Shown: piece after piece, positions 23,868 to 35,468 of the stretch
Layout of the letters: each line of letters begins with the position of its first letter
Numbering within the stretch: position 1 is the stretch's first letter
Origin: Hydnum rufescens UP504
Lineage: Eukaryota > Basidiomycota > Agaricomycetes > Cantharellales > Hydnaceae
Direction: 5' to 3'
NCBI GenBank assembly: GCA_014904985.1
Contig: MU129187.1
Coordinates: 1 to 64,000, forward strand
DNA length: 64,000 nucleotides
Made by a program: the position numbers and the translations under genes
The notes under the pieces: model-generated
What the model was told of the DNA's origin: nothing
What the model saw: the letters and a program-made list of their open reading frames with translations, nothing else
Databases searched by the model: none

Positions 23868-26601
23868 TTACGAAGAAGATTTGTGGTAGGACTCGTAGGA
23901 CACCATCGACGAGTAGGGGAGACGAAATTTCACAGAATAATCCACCCATTCTGATATGTAGGGTGGGCTCTCTGATGACGATGCATTGTTCCCTGAGAGA
24001 GAGGATGAAGGACCGGGGTCATCTTCCGAATCTACCGAGACCTTATCAGCTTTTACTTCTGTTAGAGAATAAGGGCCTGAATGGTTGAAAGAATCCAGCT
24101 TCTTTCACCAGATTCTTTTTCAAATTCAAGAACCCAAAAGAATCTGGACTTTTGTAATAGTAGAATCTGGATTCTTTCAACCGTTCAGGCCCTAAGGTGC
24201 AACGCACCCTCGACGTTCTGGTTCTCCATTAATTCCCAGCGATAGCACTGATAAATCGGGACTTGGTAGAATGAGGTCGAAGATTCCACCACAATGCTCA
24301 GTCCATCATCATTGACCCATATAAGCCTTGCTTGTTCAACGCCAGGAAGGCACATAAATCGAACACGCCTCCCCTGTCAACGAATAATTTGGGTGCATAA
24401 TCCAGTAGAGTACTATCCAGAGAGAATGCGTACAATTCCTTGTTGGACCCCCAAGTTTGTTCGATAGGTATGGTGCAAGCAGCGCTTTATAGTGTCGATG
24501 ATTAAGCTCAATGATGGCCGAATCGATCGGTCGTGATCCCAGCAGCGCTTCAAGATTCGCAAAACTGAAGGAAAAGTGACATCCTCGTTCCCTGGTTCAA
24601 AAGGAGGCTCATGATTCGATATAGCACGTATAAGGGGTGCCTCTTTGGAGAGTTGGTGGTAAGGCTCTTGGTCAAACAAGATCTACAGGAAATAGAGGAT
24701 TACAAGCTAGATACAAAACATACCGCCTGGCAAGAATGGATCGCACCTCAATACAAGCGCATGCATAGGCATATATGTCCGTCTCCACAGTTCTAGTGTT
24801 TTCGTCGAGAAGTTCGGGTGCCAGGAATCGCAGTGAGCCGCCGAAGTTCGATGTCGTATAGCCAGTAGGTCCCCCGTCAAGAATTATAGACAGTCCAAAA
24901 TCACAAATACTCGCTCTTCCTTCCGTATCGATCAGCACGTTCCGCTGAGCACATCAATTCATCAGCAAAGCATCTCCACTCCGTGTACTCAACCATACCC
25001 CTTTAAGGTCACCATGTATAATTCGAGGCTTGTGTTCATGCAAGTATTGTAATCCCAGTACAACATCCGCACACTGTAACGATGAAGCTCAGTTGGGGAT
25101 GCGCCCCATATTCGGGTGAAAGTATATCGATGGAAACGCACGATAATCTCTCGATTGACGCTTGGATTCTTCGCTAGAAAGCTCAAGACATCACCGTGAA
25201 CGTACGAGATTGAAACGAGACCGGGCCCTTCAGGTTCTTCAGTGTGACCTAACAATCTCACCACATTCTCGTGACGCAATTGGGCCCATACGCGCATTTC
25301 TACATGCAGATGCTACACCCATTGTGAATGGAAGGTCCATGGTGCAACTATCAGATAAAATTACCTTGTGGAGTTTCCGTTTCACTGTGGACTCATCTGT
25401 ATACGGGACGTGAAGCACCTTGAGAGCGACCTAGGGAATCGGTTAGCAGATGCACCCTCCGGGAGCTATGAATTGACAAGAACACCTGAAGAGATCGGCG
25501 AGAGTCGTCAAGGGTGCCAGAGCGGAGGCTGCCTCTCCAGACTGAGGAGTACCCTCCTCTGGCCATGGGTGTTGAGCCTAAACGAACAATACGGCCAGTC
25601 AAGTTGGGAGTTTCGAAGGGACTGGGTTGGGGATTGGAAAATGGTGGGCTGGCATGTGGGCCTTGTCCCAAAGCTTCTGCAGAAGGAGCCGTAATCATAA
25701 CACCTTGCAGAATGGACGTGGCTACATCTATTCCGGTGGAAGCCTCTTTAGGAGACATCAGAGTCGGAGGAGTAGGAGTTGACGATGGATTCGCGGGTTG
25801 CACTAGTCGCCCCTCATCGGTTCGGCCAGACAGGGACTTCTTAGTTCGGGATATTGAACGATGATGCGGATCGTATGGTGTCGGGGAATCGACAGGCTTT
25901 GAGGCCAGCACATTGGATGGGTTAATTTCGGCACCTCGAAGCGGTTCACTACCATTCTTCTCAGCACTGGTCGCAGCAGCAGGTGCTGCACCATTCGCAT
26001 TGGGCAACTGCACTGGGCGAGGTCGTTGGAGATGTTCCTCCGGCGGTGAGGTTGGTGCTGAGCCAATATTAATATGTGCTATTTTCCCTTTCGTGCCTGC
26101 TAGGGTTAAATCGGCTGCTTGAGACAGAGGGGCGGCCTCGTTTGTCCATCTCTTTGGGTCCCTGAGTGAGATATTTTTCGCGTTAGGGTGCTGGATGGCA
26201 AATTGGCGTTGCACGGGTTCTATAGAGGCCGCGTGGGTTGCAAACAACGTGAGGGTGCGGTCGACCCAGTATAGGTTGGGCAGTGTGACCCAAGATCCCC
26301 CGAAGCCTTGATGAAGTATTCCGAAGTTGAGGCAAGCCCACCACCAAGAGTAGTCATAGCGATCCAAGTGGGGAACTGTAATATAATTGAGAAGGTTGAT
26401 GACGTGACGGAAATTCAGGGTAGCAAATGTGGTGGCCATGATGTAATCGTAGCGTTTCCCGAGCTTAGAGCGGTCAGTAGAGAATTGAATTGTACCCGGT
26501 CTGTTGCCATCGGCGTCCCCCTCCGCCCGCAACCAGACGGTTGGCACCCTCTGGTTCTGGATGTGGACACTCATGAGCAGGTAATAGTTCTGGAAATTCA
26601 T
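23868..26601 (-). CDS. Protein kinase (TKL-like), unit B copy
   Basis: Predicted Ser/Thr or Tyr-kinase-like enzyme of the kind expanded in Agaricomycetes. Coding exons on the minus strand: 25486-26601 (372 codons, N-terminal region of unknown function plus the Gly loop 'ARGGYSSVWRG'), 25365-25430 ('VALKVL'), 25142-25312 ('LRHENVVRLLGH'), 24999-25073 ('YLHEHKPRIIHGDLKG'), 24747-24944 ('NVLID', 'CDFGLS', 'FLAPEL', 'ETDIYAYAC'), 24434-24682 ('RCWDHDRSIRP') and about 24208-24373. All junctions are GT..AG and phase 0. HGD replaces HRD, but Lys, Asp and DFG are present, so it may be active. A conserved tail resumes at about 24069 and ends at the stop 23868. An upstream exon near 26750-26925 is similar to unit A exon 1 but its frame is unclear. 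A MITE lies at the end of the seventh exon. Confidence 0.78.
24073..24192. mobile_element. PIF/Harbinger-like MITE (120 bp)
   Basis: The ends GGGCCTGAAYGGTTGAAAGA form near-perfect inverted repeats of about 26 bp with one mismatch. The element is flanked by TAA on both sides (24070-24072 and 24193-24195). Unit A has the uninterrupted site at about 18030 ('gaataaggcccaacgcac'), so the insertion happened after the duplication. The GGGCCTG terminus and TAA target fit Tourist/Harbinger MITEs. It adds a TGA stop just after the conserved WELM region of the kinase tail. Confidence 0.85.
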
Positions 26602-26967
26602 TCAGCCGCCTGTAATGCAGGGACATGATAAACTATGCCAACCCCGCGCAGAGAACACGCGACCTCCCGGACATCCCCTGATATGAATGCACGCAGCCTA
26701 CTAAAAATATCTGTTATTATGCAGCTGCATGGATTCAACAGGATGAATTACCTAGTGTAAGGAGAGGTAACCTCCTTATAGAAGTCAGAAATGGTCCAGG
26801 AGACTGGGGGGACCGTTGCAGCGATAGCAGCAAAAGAGCCAGGGGCATCAGCGTCGGATTCAGCGGAGACAAGACCGTTGTCCTTTGAGGGATGAGAACG
26901 GGCAACCCCGCGCTGTCTCCGTGTGCCATCAGAAACGCCGGGAATCCAATATGAGAGTCATAGCCAC

Positions 26968-27705
26968 GTGTCCGAATAGATGATCACCATTCAATCCCCA
27001 TCGGTTTCTCTTCTCCGTCAGCGCTTGCATGATGCTGAACACGGCTTTCCTCCCCGCCTCTTCAACGAAAACTTTCAAGGGACTCATGTCATCCCCGTTA
27101 CTGTGGACAGCTCCCAGAATCTAAGGACATATACTGTACCCGGGCTGATCCTAAACATGATGCACGTGGCCTCTTGATCTTGCTGTGTGCCATATCGCTG
27201 CAAGTTTGGCCACATCTTCATGCCCTGGGTGTTGAGGTGGTCCCACACCCATCACCTCAAGTCCTCCGATACCATTCTCACCAAGCACAGTGATGGTGAA
27301 CACAGTTGCTTTTTCCATTCTCTCTGAGTAGGCAGACGACCAAGGAAAGGATGAGGTACACAGCCCCTTGCCGCTCCGAGTGCGCCCCCACCGCCTATTT
27401 AGCTATGAGTAAATGAAGGGGGGGTGCATGTAGAAAATGTACCGGGTGAGACCCAAGAGCTGAAACGATCTGAATGATAGTCAAGTACAGGAAAAACTCA
27501 AGGTGCGCGACACAGGACAGTCGTAGAATTCCAGTGTCCTTGATTCCCCCCAAAAGGAGGCGAATCTGCAGTATGGAAGTGACTGCAGCGGAAACACGCT
27601 TATATCACATATGCCCCCTACGTTACCGCATTGACAGAGTAAATGAGAGGCTCACAGATACTAAGCCTCCTGGGCTTGCCTCCGTAAATTTATTTCACCG
27701 TCCGG
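26968..27705. repeat. Kinase-unit duplication, partial unit C
   Basis: Matches the first 750 bp of units A and B ('aacgaaaactttcaagggactc' near 27064, 'agacgaccaaggaa' near 27333, 'tccgtaaatttatttcacc' near 27681). Similarity stops at about 27705, where LINE ORF1-like sequence begins, so unit C is truncated by that insertion. No kinase gene is present in it. Confidence 0.7.
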
Positions 27706-28985
27706 AGACTGATCCCTCTGACCCATCAATGTACCTCGCTGAAGTGTACAGCCTCATCCACAAGATTGGCGCGTCTTCGCTGGATGAATTTCACACTGCT
27801 CAAATATGGAACATACACAAGCTTGTTTTCGACGCTCACCCCAACTACCGTAAGCAAACACGTCAGATCTGCGCTCCACCTCATGAAGGTGAACACATGA
27901 CGACCTCGCGCATCCTTGCTGCCCTCACCGAAACGAACGCTGTGCTCACCGAAACGAACGCTGTGCTCACCGAAACGAACGCTGTGCTCACAAAAACGAA
28001 TGCTGAGCTTACGAAAACAATGCCGAACTGACGAAAACGAATGCTGAGTTCATGAAAATCAACTCCAGCCCCACCCCGAAAGCCAGTCAACACACTCGAA
28101 ACCATGCTAAAGACAACATTCCCACTCCCTCTGCCCCAGCGCATGGAGGCATTCCGAATGTCCGAAACCCATAACCCCGACAGGCCCAGCCAAAAAGCTC
28201 TTTCCCGCCCGCCCGCCCCCTCAAAGTCCAACATGCCGAAACCACCCAGGTCGCCTCAATATCCAAGTCTCGCCACCAATCCCGGCCGACAAGCGATTGA
28301 CCGCCAATGACGCAGTTACCAGCATCAATCGCAGCCTCCGTGAGGCACACGCCCCAAACAACATTACCGTGATGTCTGTGCTATACTCGATGGCTGGTAA
28401 CCCCATTGCCATTGCCCCCCCTTGCTCAGCCAATGATCTACAACCCTATGCGACCCTTATTGCCAAAGCCATATTCCCGCCGGTGGAAAAGGCTCAAGGA
28501 CGCCCTGACAGCCAATACTTTCGAGTGAAACTCGACCACGTCCCGTTGAGGCGGGGGGATGGAACTCAGATCACCCCAACTGAAGTCGAAGATGAGATTG
28601 CAATGAATGTCACTGAATTCCCCAGTTTCATATGCCCACTCCCTACATGATGGCTGATAGCTGCAGACAAGATCCCCCAAAGCAACTCTGCCTCATTGGT
28701 CTTTACATTCATGCACGAACCGGAAGCACGACGCTTCTTTGACGCTCACACCATTTTCGTCCTTGGTGAACCTTGCAAGACATCTCGATATGAAGAGCGC
28801 GCCCCCAAGAGGGACCCGAAGAGTGCTTCCACTCAGTACAACAACAACCAAGCACCCCATCAGCCTGCACCAGAGAACGGAATCGAGATCGATGACCAGG
28901 TGTGGACCCCACCCCATGCAGAGAGGAAACGAAAACTGTCAGAAAATGCAGAGGTCCGGCGCCAGCGCCCTCCTCCCGATACCTA
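27705..28985 (+). pseudogene. Non-LTR retrotransposon ORF1-like relic
   Basis: Frames encode 'LAEVYSLIHKIGASSLDEFH', then four to six 8-residue repeats of the type LTETNAVL (24-bp DNA repeats at about 27925-28050, predicted coiled coil). Further on comes 'LTANDAVTSINRSLREAH' and 'GNPIAIAPPCSANDLQPYAT', followed by 'FMHEPEARRFFDAHTIFV'. This order (coiled coil, then a nucleic-acid-binding-like region) is what I know from basidiomycete LINE ORF1 proteins. The assignment is by resemblance only. One-base losses (for example near 28020) break the frame, and no reverse transcriptase or zinc knuckle is seen. The 5' side abuts unit C. Confidence 0.42.
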
Positions 28986-29270
28986 GCTAGCCATCCACGT
29001 GCTCCCCGCGTACGAAAGCCTCACTCAATCTATGATATGTCCATGAAGACGAAGGGAAAGCAGACACGAGACAAATGCAGACTCTCAGACGATATTGGAC
29101 GTGGTACCTCAGAACGAAGGTGTTCGAGGTCTGCGGTTATGGACGCGGCTCTTATCTTACCTATACTGTGTATATACAATCCCTGGACCTTCGGTCCCCT
29201 GCCCTTGGCGCCCTTCGGGAGCAGCCGGTAGTTGCAGGTAAAATATCGAGATATTCATCATCATCATCAC
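28985..29270. other. Spacer between LINE relic and Helitron, nothing recognised
   Basis: Short frames here have no motif, and similarity to the second Helitron fragment starts only at about 29271. The 5' end of the first Helitron seems to be missing or replaced here. Confidence 0.35.
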
Positions 29271-32200
29271 CTGGTGCCCTCAGAGTCCACCTTGCCCGTC
29301 AGAACGAGTCTCCAGCTGATCGTGAGGTTCAACTTACCCGTGCACGCGAGCGTGCGAGAGTAAGAAGAGCTTTACAACATGAACAGTCTGTGCCATCGCA
29401 AGCCTCCCGCCCTCTGCCTCCTGCTTCTTCCCATTCATGATTTCGCCTTCTTACACCTCAGCGAATTACTGCTGCCTGGTGTCCTCATCCTTGCTGCCAC
29501 TGTGGTGCTCTTCTCCTAGAGGCCGAGGCCACCACTTGGTGCTGCAAGGGCGGCACGAAGGTTTTGCCGCGTCTCCCGCGTCTCCCTCCACGCATCCAGG
29601 CCCTCATTGATTCCTCACCTGCTGCCATGTCTGACCATTCTCAAGAACTCAACTACCTATTCAATTTCAGTGTGATAGGTGTATCCGAGGGCTTCTCCGA
29701 CTATCAAGGTAGCTGCCTTTTTGTTTGGTATCTTCCTGATTATTTTATAGTTATTTTTTTTAAATCTAATAGGTGGCTCCTACTGGCTGGCAATGTCAGG
29801 CCGCACCTACCACCGCATGTTTCCAACAGAGAGACCAGAACACCCGACTCATTGGTTCCTATATGATCCTGCCGGTCAAGCAAGAGCGGCTCAAAACCAT
29901 CATGTCCCTATTTCCATGGTTGATGCTGTGCGACTTGACATACAACAGTACAATCCACTATTACGTAGTTATACTAATTTTACTATGTTCCATCCTGCGG
30001 TGGAACATGCATACATTGAGCTCACTGATGCAGCCCCTGCGGCATCGGAGATTGCTGCTTTATATCATATTGGGAATGCACCGCGACCAAATGCACGTCA
30101 GTTATTTGTGCAGCGCGCTGCCGACACCACACCTACAAAAGTACCTATACTACACCCACTATATGAGCCATTACAATATCCTTTACTATTCCCTCATGCC
30201 ACATGTGGCTGGGGTTCTAATATGCGTAAACAATTTACTCAGCGTGCATACTATAAAGTGCGACTGCTCACAGAACCGCGTTTCAGCGCCTTGGGGCGTC
30301 TCGGTTGCGAATGGTCATGTGATATGTATTCGCGTGTCGAAGATGAAGTTCTTGAGTTCATCAAAAAAGGAAAACACGCAGAGTCGGATCGTTTTCGCAA
30401 TGATGAAACCAACGAGGATGATGATGGTGATGATGACAGTTTCACGCTTCCTGCGAGCTTCACCGGATCTCCCAAGTACTACTCCGACAAGGTAGCCGAC
30501 ACTCTCGCACTCACACGCCAGAAGGGCAAACCTGATCTCATGATCACGGTGATGTGTAATCCAAACTGGCAAGAGATAAGGGCCCAGCTGAGACTTGGTC
30601 AGTCTGCTGTCGAAGTGTCACATATAACAAACCGTGTGTTCAAGGTGTCAATTCGGGTGCATTCAGTGTTCGCGCTTAACCTTTCTCACCCCTTGCATCA
30701 ATAGGTGCGACTGCAAGCACTATTGGCTGAGATCAAGAAGCTCCTTGGGATACAGTACCATGTATATGTCATTGAATTCCAGAAACGTGGTCTACCTCAT
30801 GCACACATCATCGTGAAGGTACTGCTACCTTTCTTTGACCCATCGCCCTACTGCTTACTAATACAAGCAACATCCAGCTACGGAATGAGATGTGCCTTGA
30901 AGATATTGATTCTGTTATCTCAGCACAGGTTCCAGAGACCCAAGGTCGTCTTCGTGATTTGGTTCTCACACATATGGTGCATAGTTCCACCCACCTTGAT
31001 GGAACGTCATACAGTCGTTGCAATAAGAAAGGTCGCTGTGTGTACAACTATCCACATCCCCCCAATCTGTACACCAAAATTAACGAGTGCCAACGTGTTG
31101 ACTATCACTGTACCGAGCATGACACTTGGATTGTTCCATATTCTCCCCCCCTCCTACTACTTTGGGATGGTCATATCAACGTTGAAGCTATATTCACGGT
31201 GGACATATTCTTATACATATATAAATATTTATTCAAAGGCCCTGACCATGCATCATTCTCTATCTCGAGTGAGGACTCCAATGCCATTGACGATTACATC
31301 TGTGCCCGCTACATATCAACCCCTGAAGCTGTCTGGCGGATTTTTTCGTTCAACATTACTCGACAATATCCATCTGTACATTGTCTGTCTGTGCACGAGC
31401 AAGGTCTGAATCGGCATCAGTACCCTTCGAATTGTTCCACAATTTCTCAGGCCTCATCTCTCATATGGTACCTTAATCGGCCCCTCAATCCAATTTTCGA
31501 CGACATATTGTACACGACATTCTATGAACAATTTGTACACTGTCCCTACCCAGATAGTGAAGACAATACGATGGATGGTGTGGAGTGGTGGGATGAGGCG
31601 GCCATTTTACCTGACATGCCGCATAAAATTGTAAAGCATCGCAGTCGCAGTGAGAAGGTTGCACGCCTGCAATCTGTTTGTCCTGGCCATGGCGAAGTAT
31701 TCTATATTCGCTCCCTCCTTTTCCACCAATCTGCACGCTCCTTTGAGGATCTTCGCACGGTCAATGGTCACACATACCCTACATTTCAACGTGCGGCACA
31801 GGCAGCTGGCTTATTTGAAGAGTCAAGCGAGGGCCTCCTGGCAATGGAAGATGCTATATCCCAGTACAAGTCACCTGCCCAACTCCGATTTCTTTTTGTC
31901 ATGCTTATACTCGAAGGTTCTCCTGCTGTTGCCATCTGGGAATGTTTTGCCAATGACCTTTCATGAGATTTTGGTGGTAACGTGAATGGTTCAATGTCGG
32001 TGATCGCTCAAGAACTCGCCCTTGAGGCCATCGAGCAACTCCTTCAGGAGCGCGGTTGCTCCACAACTCACTTTTCACTACCGGCTGTTCATATCCATTC
32101 TGCTGAGATAGATGCTGAAAGGCACTATTTTGCTCCCCAATCCCATACTTTGCATGAATTCTCTTTGCGGAGCTTAACTTTGATGAACGCTGAACAGCAT

Positions 32201-33624
32201 GCAACCTATCACGCATTCCATTCCATCATTTCCACTTCTACAACACACCCTCAACTGTGTTTCCTTACTGGAAAGGCCGGTCGCGGAAAGACCTTTGTTG
32301 TCAAAGCTATTATTGCGGATGCTCGGTTGCGGGGTGACATTGTGGTCATAGTGGGTACTACTGCATTATCCGTATCTCACATTGACTGGGGACAGACTGC
32401 CCATAGCATGTTCCGCCTTCCTGTAACGTCTGACAACACAAACATCATATCCTCCATTGCTGATGAAGGGCCTCGCGCAGACTATTTGCGCGCAGCTTCA
32501 TTCTTAGTTTGGGATGAACTCCCAATGGCGAATGTCGCTGTTTTGGAGGCAGTTGACATTCTCATGCAGCGTCTCATGGGATCTTCATTACCTTTTGGTG
32601 GAAAAACTCTCATTGGGATTGGTGACTTTCGCCAGGTTGCCCCTGTGGTCCCAGGTGGAGGCCGCACCGCATCATATCTTGCATCAATATTATCTTCCCC
32701 TCTTTGGCACAAATTTCACATTTTCCAACTTATGCAAGCTATCCGAAATGCCTCCGATCCTGCCTATGCAGACTTTGTTGATGCGATTGGAGAGGATGTC
32801 AGTGGAGAGCGCATCAAATTGGATCAGATTATCCCATGGACCAACGACTTTGACTGCATTCAACACAAACTGTTTCCGGACAGTGTCCTCAGTGATCCAG
32901 AAGCCTGTGTTCGGCGTGCATTTCTCACTCCGCTTAACTTTGATGTTGATCAGTTTAACGCTATGATTCTTGACCGGTTACCAGGCCCAATATGTATGTC
33001 TCTAACGTTCTAAAACCTTTCTTGATGTGTCTAATTTTTTTTCATAATATCATCATAGCGACACATCACAGCTTTGACTCCATAGTAGAGGCCGACTCGG
33101 ATCCCGGTAGTAATACAGGGGGTCCTGAGCATTCGGAAGATTTTCTCGTGCAGATCACGTCATGAGAGGCACCAAATCATGATCTTCACCTCAAGGTTGG
33201 TGCAATCTGTAGTCTGATGCAGAACCTATCAGTTGCAAATGGACTGGTGAAAAACCAACGAGTCATCATTGTCGCCATGCGATCATGGTACATTGAAGTG
33301 CGACTCTTAGACCACGGACATCGCCGAAATATTACTCATTGCATCCCTCGGATCATTTTCGACTTCCATCCACCTTTCGTCTCCTACACAGTCCGCCGAA
33401 AACAATTCCCTCTGCGACTCGCATACTCCACTACTTTTAATAGTTGCCAAGGCCTGACATTTGATTTTGTTGTATTAGATGGAAGGAATGATGTATTTGC
33501 ACACGGGCAATTATACACTGCCATATCATGGGTGAGGTCTCGCAATGATGTACTCCTATAGATTGGTAGAGATAAATTGGATGTAGCAAATGTGGTGTAC
33601 CGACGGCTGCTATTACCATTCTAA
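29271..33624 (+). pseudogene. RepHel: HUH replication initiator + PIF1-like helicase
   Basis: Catalyses rolling-circle transposition of Helitrons. The reading frame follows introns 29709-29772, 30645-30704, 30819-30877 and 32994-33058. A Cys-rich N-terminus ('WCPHPCCHCGALLLEAEATT') leads to the Helitron_like_N region ('YWLAMSGRTYHRMFP'). The Rep domain has the HUH motif H-A-H at 30798-30806 ('RGLPHAHIIVK') and a two-Tyr-type 'YIYKYLFKG' near 31215. The helicase has Walker A 'GKAGRGKT' near 32270, 'WDELPMA', 'GDFRQ' and a C-terminal 'AYSTTFNSCQGLTFDFVVLD'. In-frame stops at 29438, 31964 and 33163 are TGA where Arg CGA is expected; one TAG at 33559 breaks the C-terminus. The copy is nearly full length but inactive unless these stops are read through. 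Confidence 0.88.
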
Positions 33625-33927
33625 TATACACACTTTGTTCTCAGGCCATGGGGCATGCTAACATTGTGCACCATTGGCTACTCCTACCACACACTTAACT
33701 GCGCACAAAATCCTCTAACGTCTCAGACACTCACTTGGTGTCAGAGACCCTCAATGTCCACACTGTGTGCCTGCTCATCTGACTGCCCCTTACTGTCTCC
33801 GCCTTTCCGTTCAATCCCCGGTCTGCCCCTTACCTTATTATTTATACTCACACTGTCTCCACCTTTCCATGCAATCCCCTGCAGCTGCGACATCACATCC
33901 TCTTGCCTACACTCAATCTACATTGTG

Positions 33928-34852
33928 ATGGCTTCAAACTCACCACTCTCCGTGTCTATTACCACGATCATGCCTGCGATGTCCACACCTTCTATACAAG
34001 CACAGCGACTCAGTTTTCCTTCTGCTATTGGTAGCGAGGGCGAAGACACGCTCCCACTGAACATTACTGCTTTCATGGGAAATGCTCCTCATTCCCTCAC
34101 TGAAGATGCGGTTGCATTCGTATCCGGATCCGTTAGGGTGCAAAAAATTGGCGATGACTTCATTGGCACAGTTGATGCCATGTCTGTCAACACAATACTC
34201 AACACCGACCATATCAGCAGCCTTGAACCCGATAATGAATCCACTGTGACTTTCCAGCTCACAGGCTCTGTCACTGCTGTTGCAGACCGCTCTTTCACTA
34301 TAGAGACAGGTCACTATGACTTCGAGGTATGTGTTCACCACATTCTCCATATACACCGCTTTGTGCTCACCTTGGAGTCCTCTCACATCAAAGTCCAAAG
34401 CCATTGTACGTTGGCGTGCCATATGTGATCTCCTGCCCACACGACGATGGCAGAATGTCAACCCGCCCACTGTTGGCTCTCATACAACCATACGCGCGCG
34501 ATGGACCCACAACACGGACCTTCCACACTTCTCTATTGAGGAGCTCACGTACCTCCCGTGCACTCCTACAACATCCACACCATCCCCCAAAAAATCACCC
34601 ACAAAAAAACCGCTCTTCAAGCGCAAAGCAGATGGTGACGGCGAGGGGACCTCCTGCAAGAAAGGACGCCCGACTCCTATAACGACAAACCTTCCCACTC
34701 CAGATACTCCAATCAATGTGCCACCTGACTTAGATGGTGATGCTCACAATGGCATGGCCAATAACGCAGCCTCGGCAACAGACAATGATGACAACATTGT
34801 GAAGATCGAGGGCGAGTCTGAAAAAAAGCATGGAAAACGGAGAGCAAAGTGA
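33928..34852 (+). CDS. Helitron-associated accessory protein (possible OB-fold)
   Basis: Two-exon gene 300 bp after RepHel on the same strand. Exon 1 is 33928-34326, the intron 34327-34393 (GTATGT...AG, phase 0), exon 2 runs to the stop at 34852. The protein is about 286 residues. The N-terminal half alternates hydrophobic and polar residues ('TVTFQLTGSVTAVADRSFTI'), which could be an OB-fold. The C-terminus is basic and low in complexity ('KKSPTKKPLFKRK', 'KKHGKRRAK'), suitable for nucleic-acid binding. Known plant Helitrons often carry RPA70-like ssDNA-binding genes; a similar role here is inference. The frame is intact, unlike RepHel. Confidence 0.55.
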
Positions 34853-35217
34853 TCATTTCCCATTCCCTTCCCTAACCCTTCCAGCCACAATGAAGTGTGC
34901 CATGTAATTCTTCACAATTTGTTTCATGTATGCCACGAGAGATTGAACACTAACGGCACTTCACATTTCGCTTAACTAAGATGCCAAGTACACCCAGTAA
35001 TCTCCAGTATCAGCATGACCTCTATCCACACAGATTGGTGTTGATTCTCACCTTTTGTTAACAGGCCCCACGGGTTGGCCTCGTCTAAAGGTATAATAAT
35101 TGCAAGGGAAATGAAGTGTTTGTACAATGCCTCTGATTGGTTGACATGCCTTGCTCCTTGCCAGTTCATCCTTGCTGTATATGTATTTTTTTTCTTCCTT
35201 TTGAATCCGCTCCTCAA

Positions 35218-35468
35218 ATGGCTCCTTTGTCTACTCCTGGTGCCCTCAGAGTTCGCCTTGCCCATCAGAAGGAGTCTCCAGCTGATTGTGAGGTTCAACT
35301 TACCCATGCATGTGAGCATGTGAGAGTAAGAAGAGCTTCACAACATGAACAATCTGTGCCATTGCAAGTCTCCTGCCCTCTGCCTCCTGCTTCTTCCCAT
35401 GCATGATTTTGCCTTCTTACACCTCAGTGAATTACTGCTGCCTGGTGTCCTCATCCTTGCTGCCACTG
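35218..35468 (+). pseudogene. Helitron copy 2, N-terminal RepHel fragment (part 1)
   Basis: Starts ATG 35218 ('MAPLSTPGALRVRLAHQKES') and aligns closely to 29271-29510 of copy 1. Nearly every CpG of copy 1 is TpG or CpA here, giving two TGA stops (near 35404 and 35428) where copy 1 or the protein expects Arg. The sequence stops at 35468, where an LTR-type element is inserted, and resumes at 36897. Confidence 0.8.

Larger units (their letters stand above)
21290..26967. repeat. Kinase-unit segmental duplication, unit B
   Basis: Second tandem unit. It aligns to unit A from the 'gatgaaaactttcaagggac' block (about 21340) to the kinase gene start region near 26950. It lacks the 1.5-kb insertion of unit A and carries a 120-bp MITE at 24073-24192. 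The part before the gene (21290-23680) holds no recognisable ORF conserved with unit A. Confidence 0.75.
29271..35088 (+). mobile_element. Helitron (RepHel + accessory gene), copy 1
   Basis: Rolling-circle transposon recognised from a RepHel protein with HUH and PIF1-like helicase parts. The right end is tentative: a small hairpin AGGCC-N9-GGCCT (35063-35081) followed by CTAA (35085-35088) would fit the Helitron 3' hairpin plus CTRR rule. The next Helitron fragment starts just beyond it. The left TC terminus is not identified; similarity to the second copy begins at about 29271. Confidence 0.7.
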
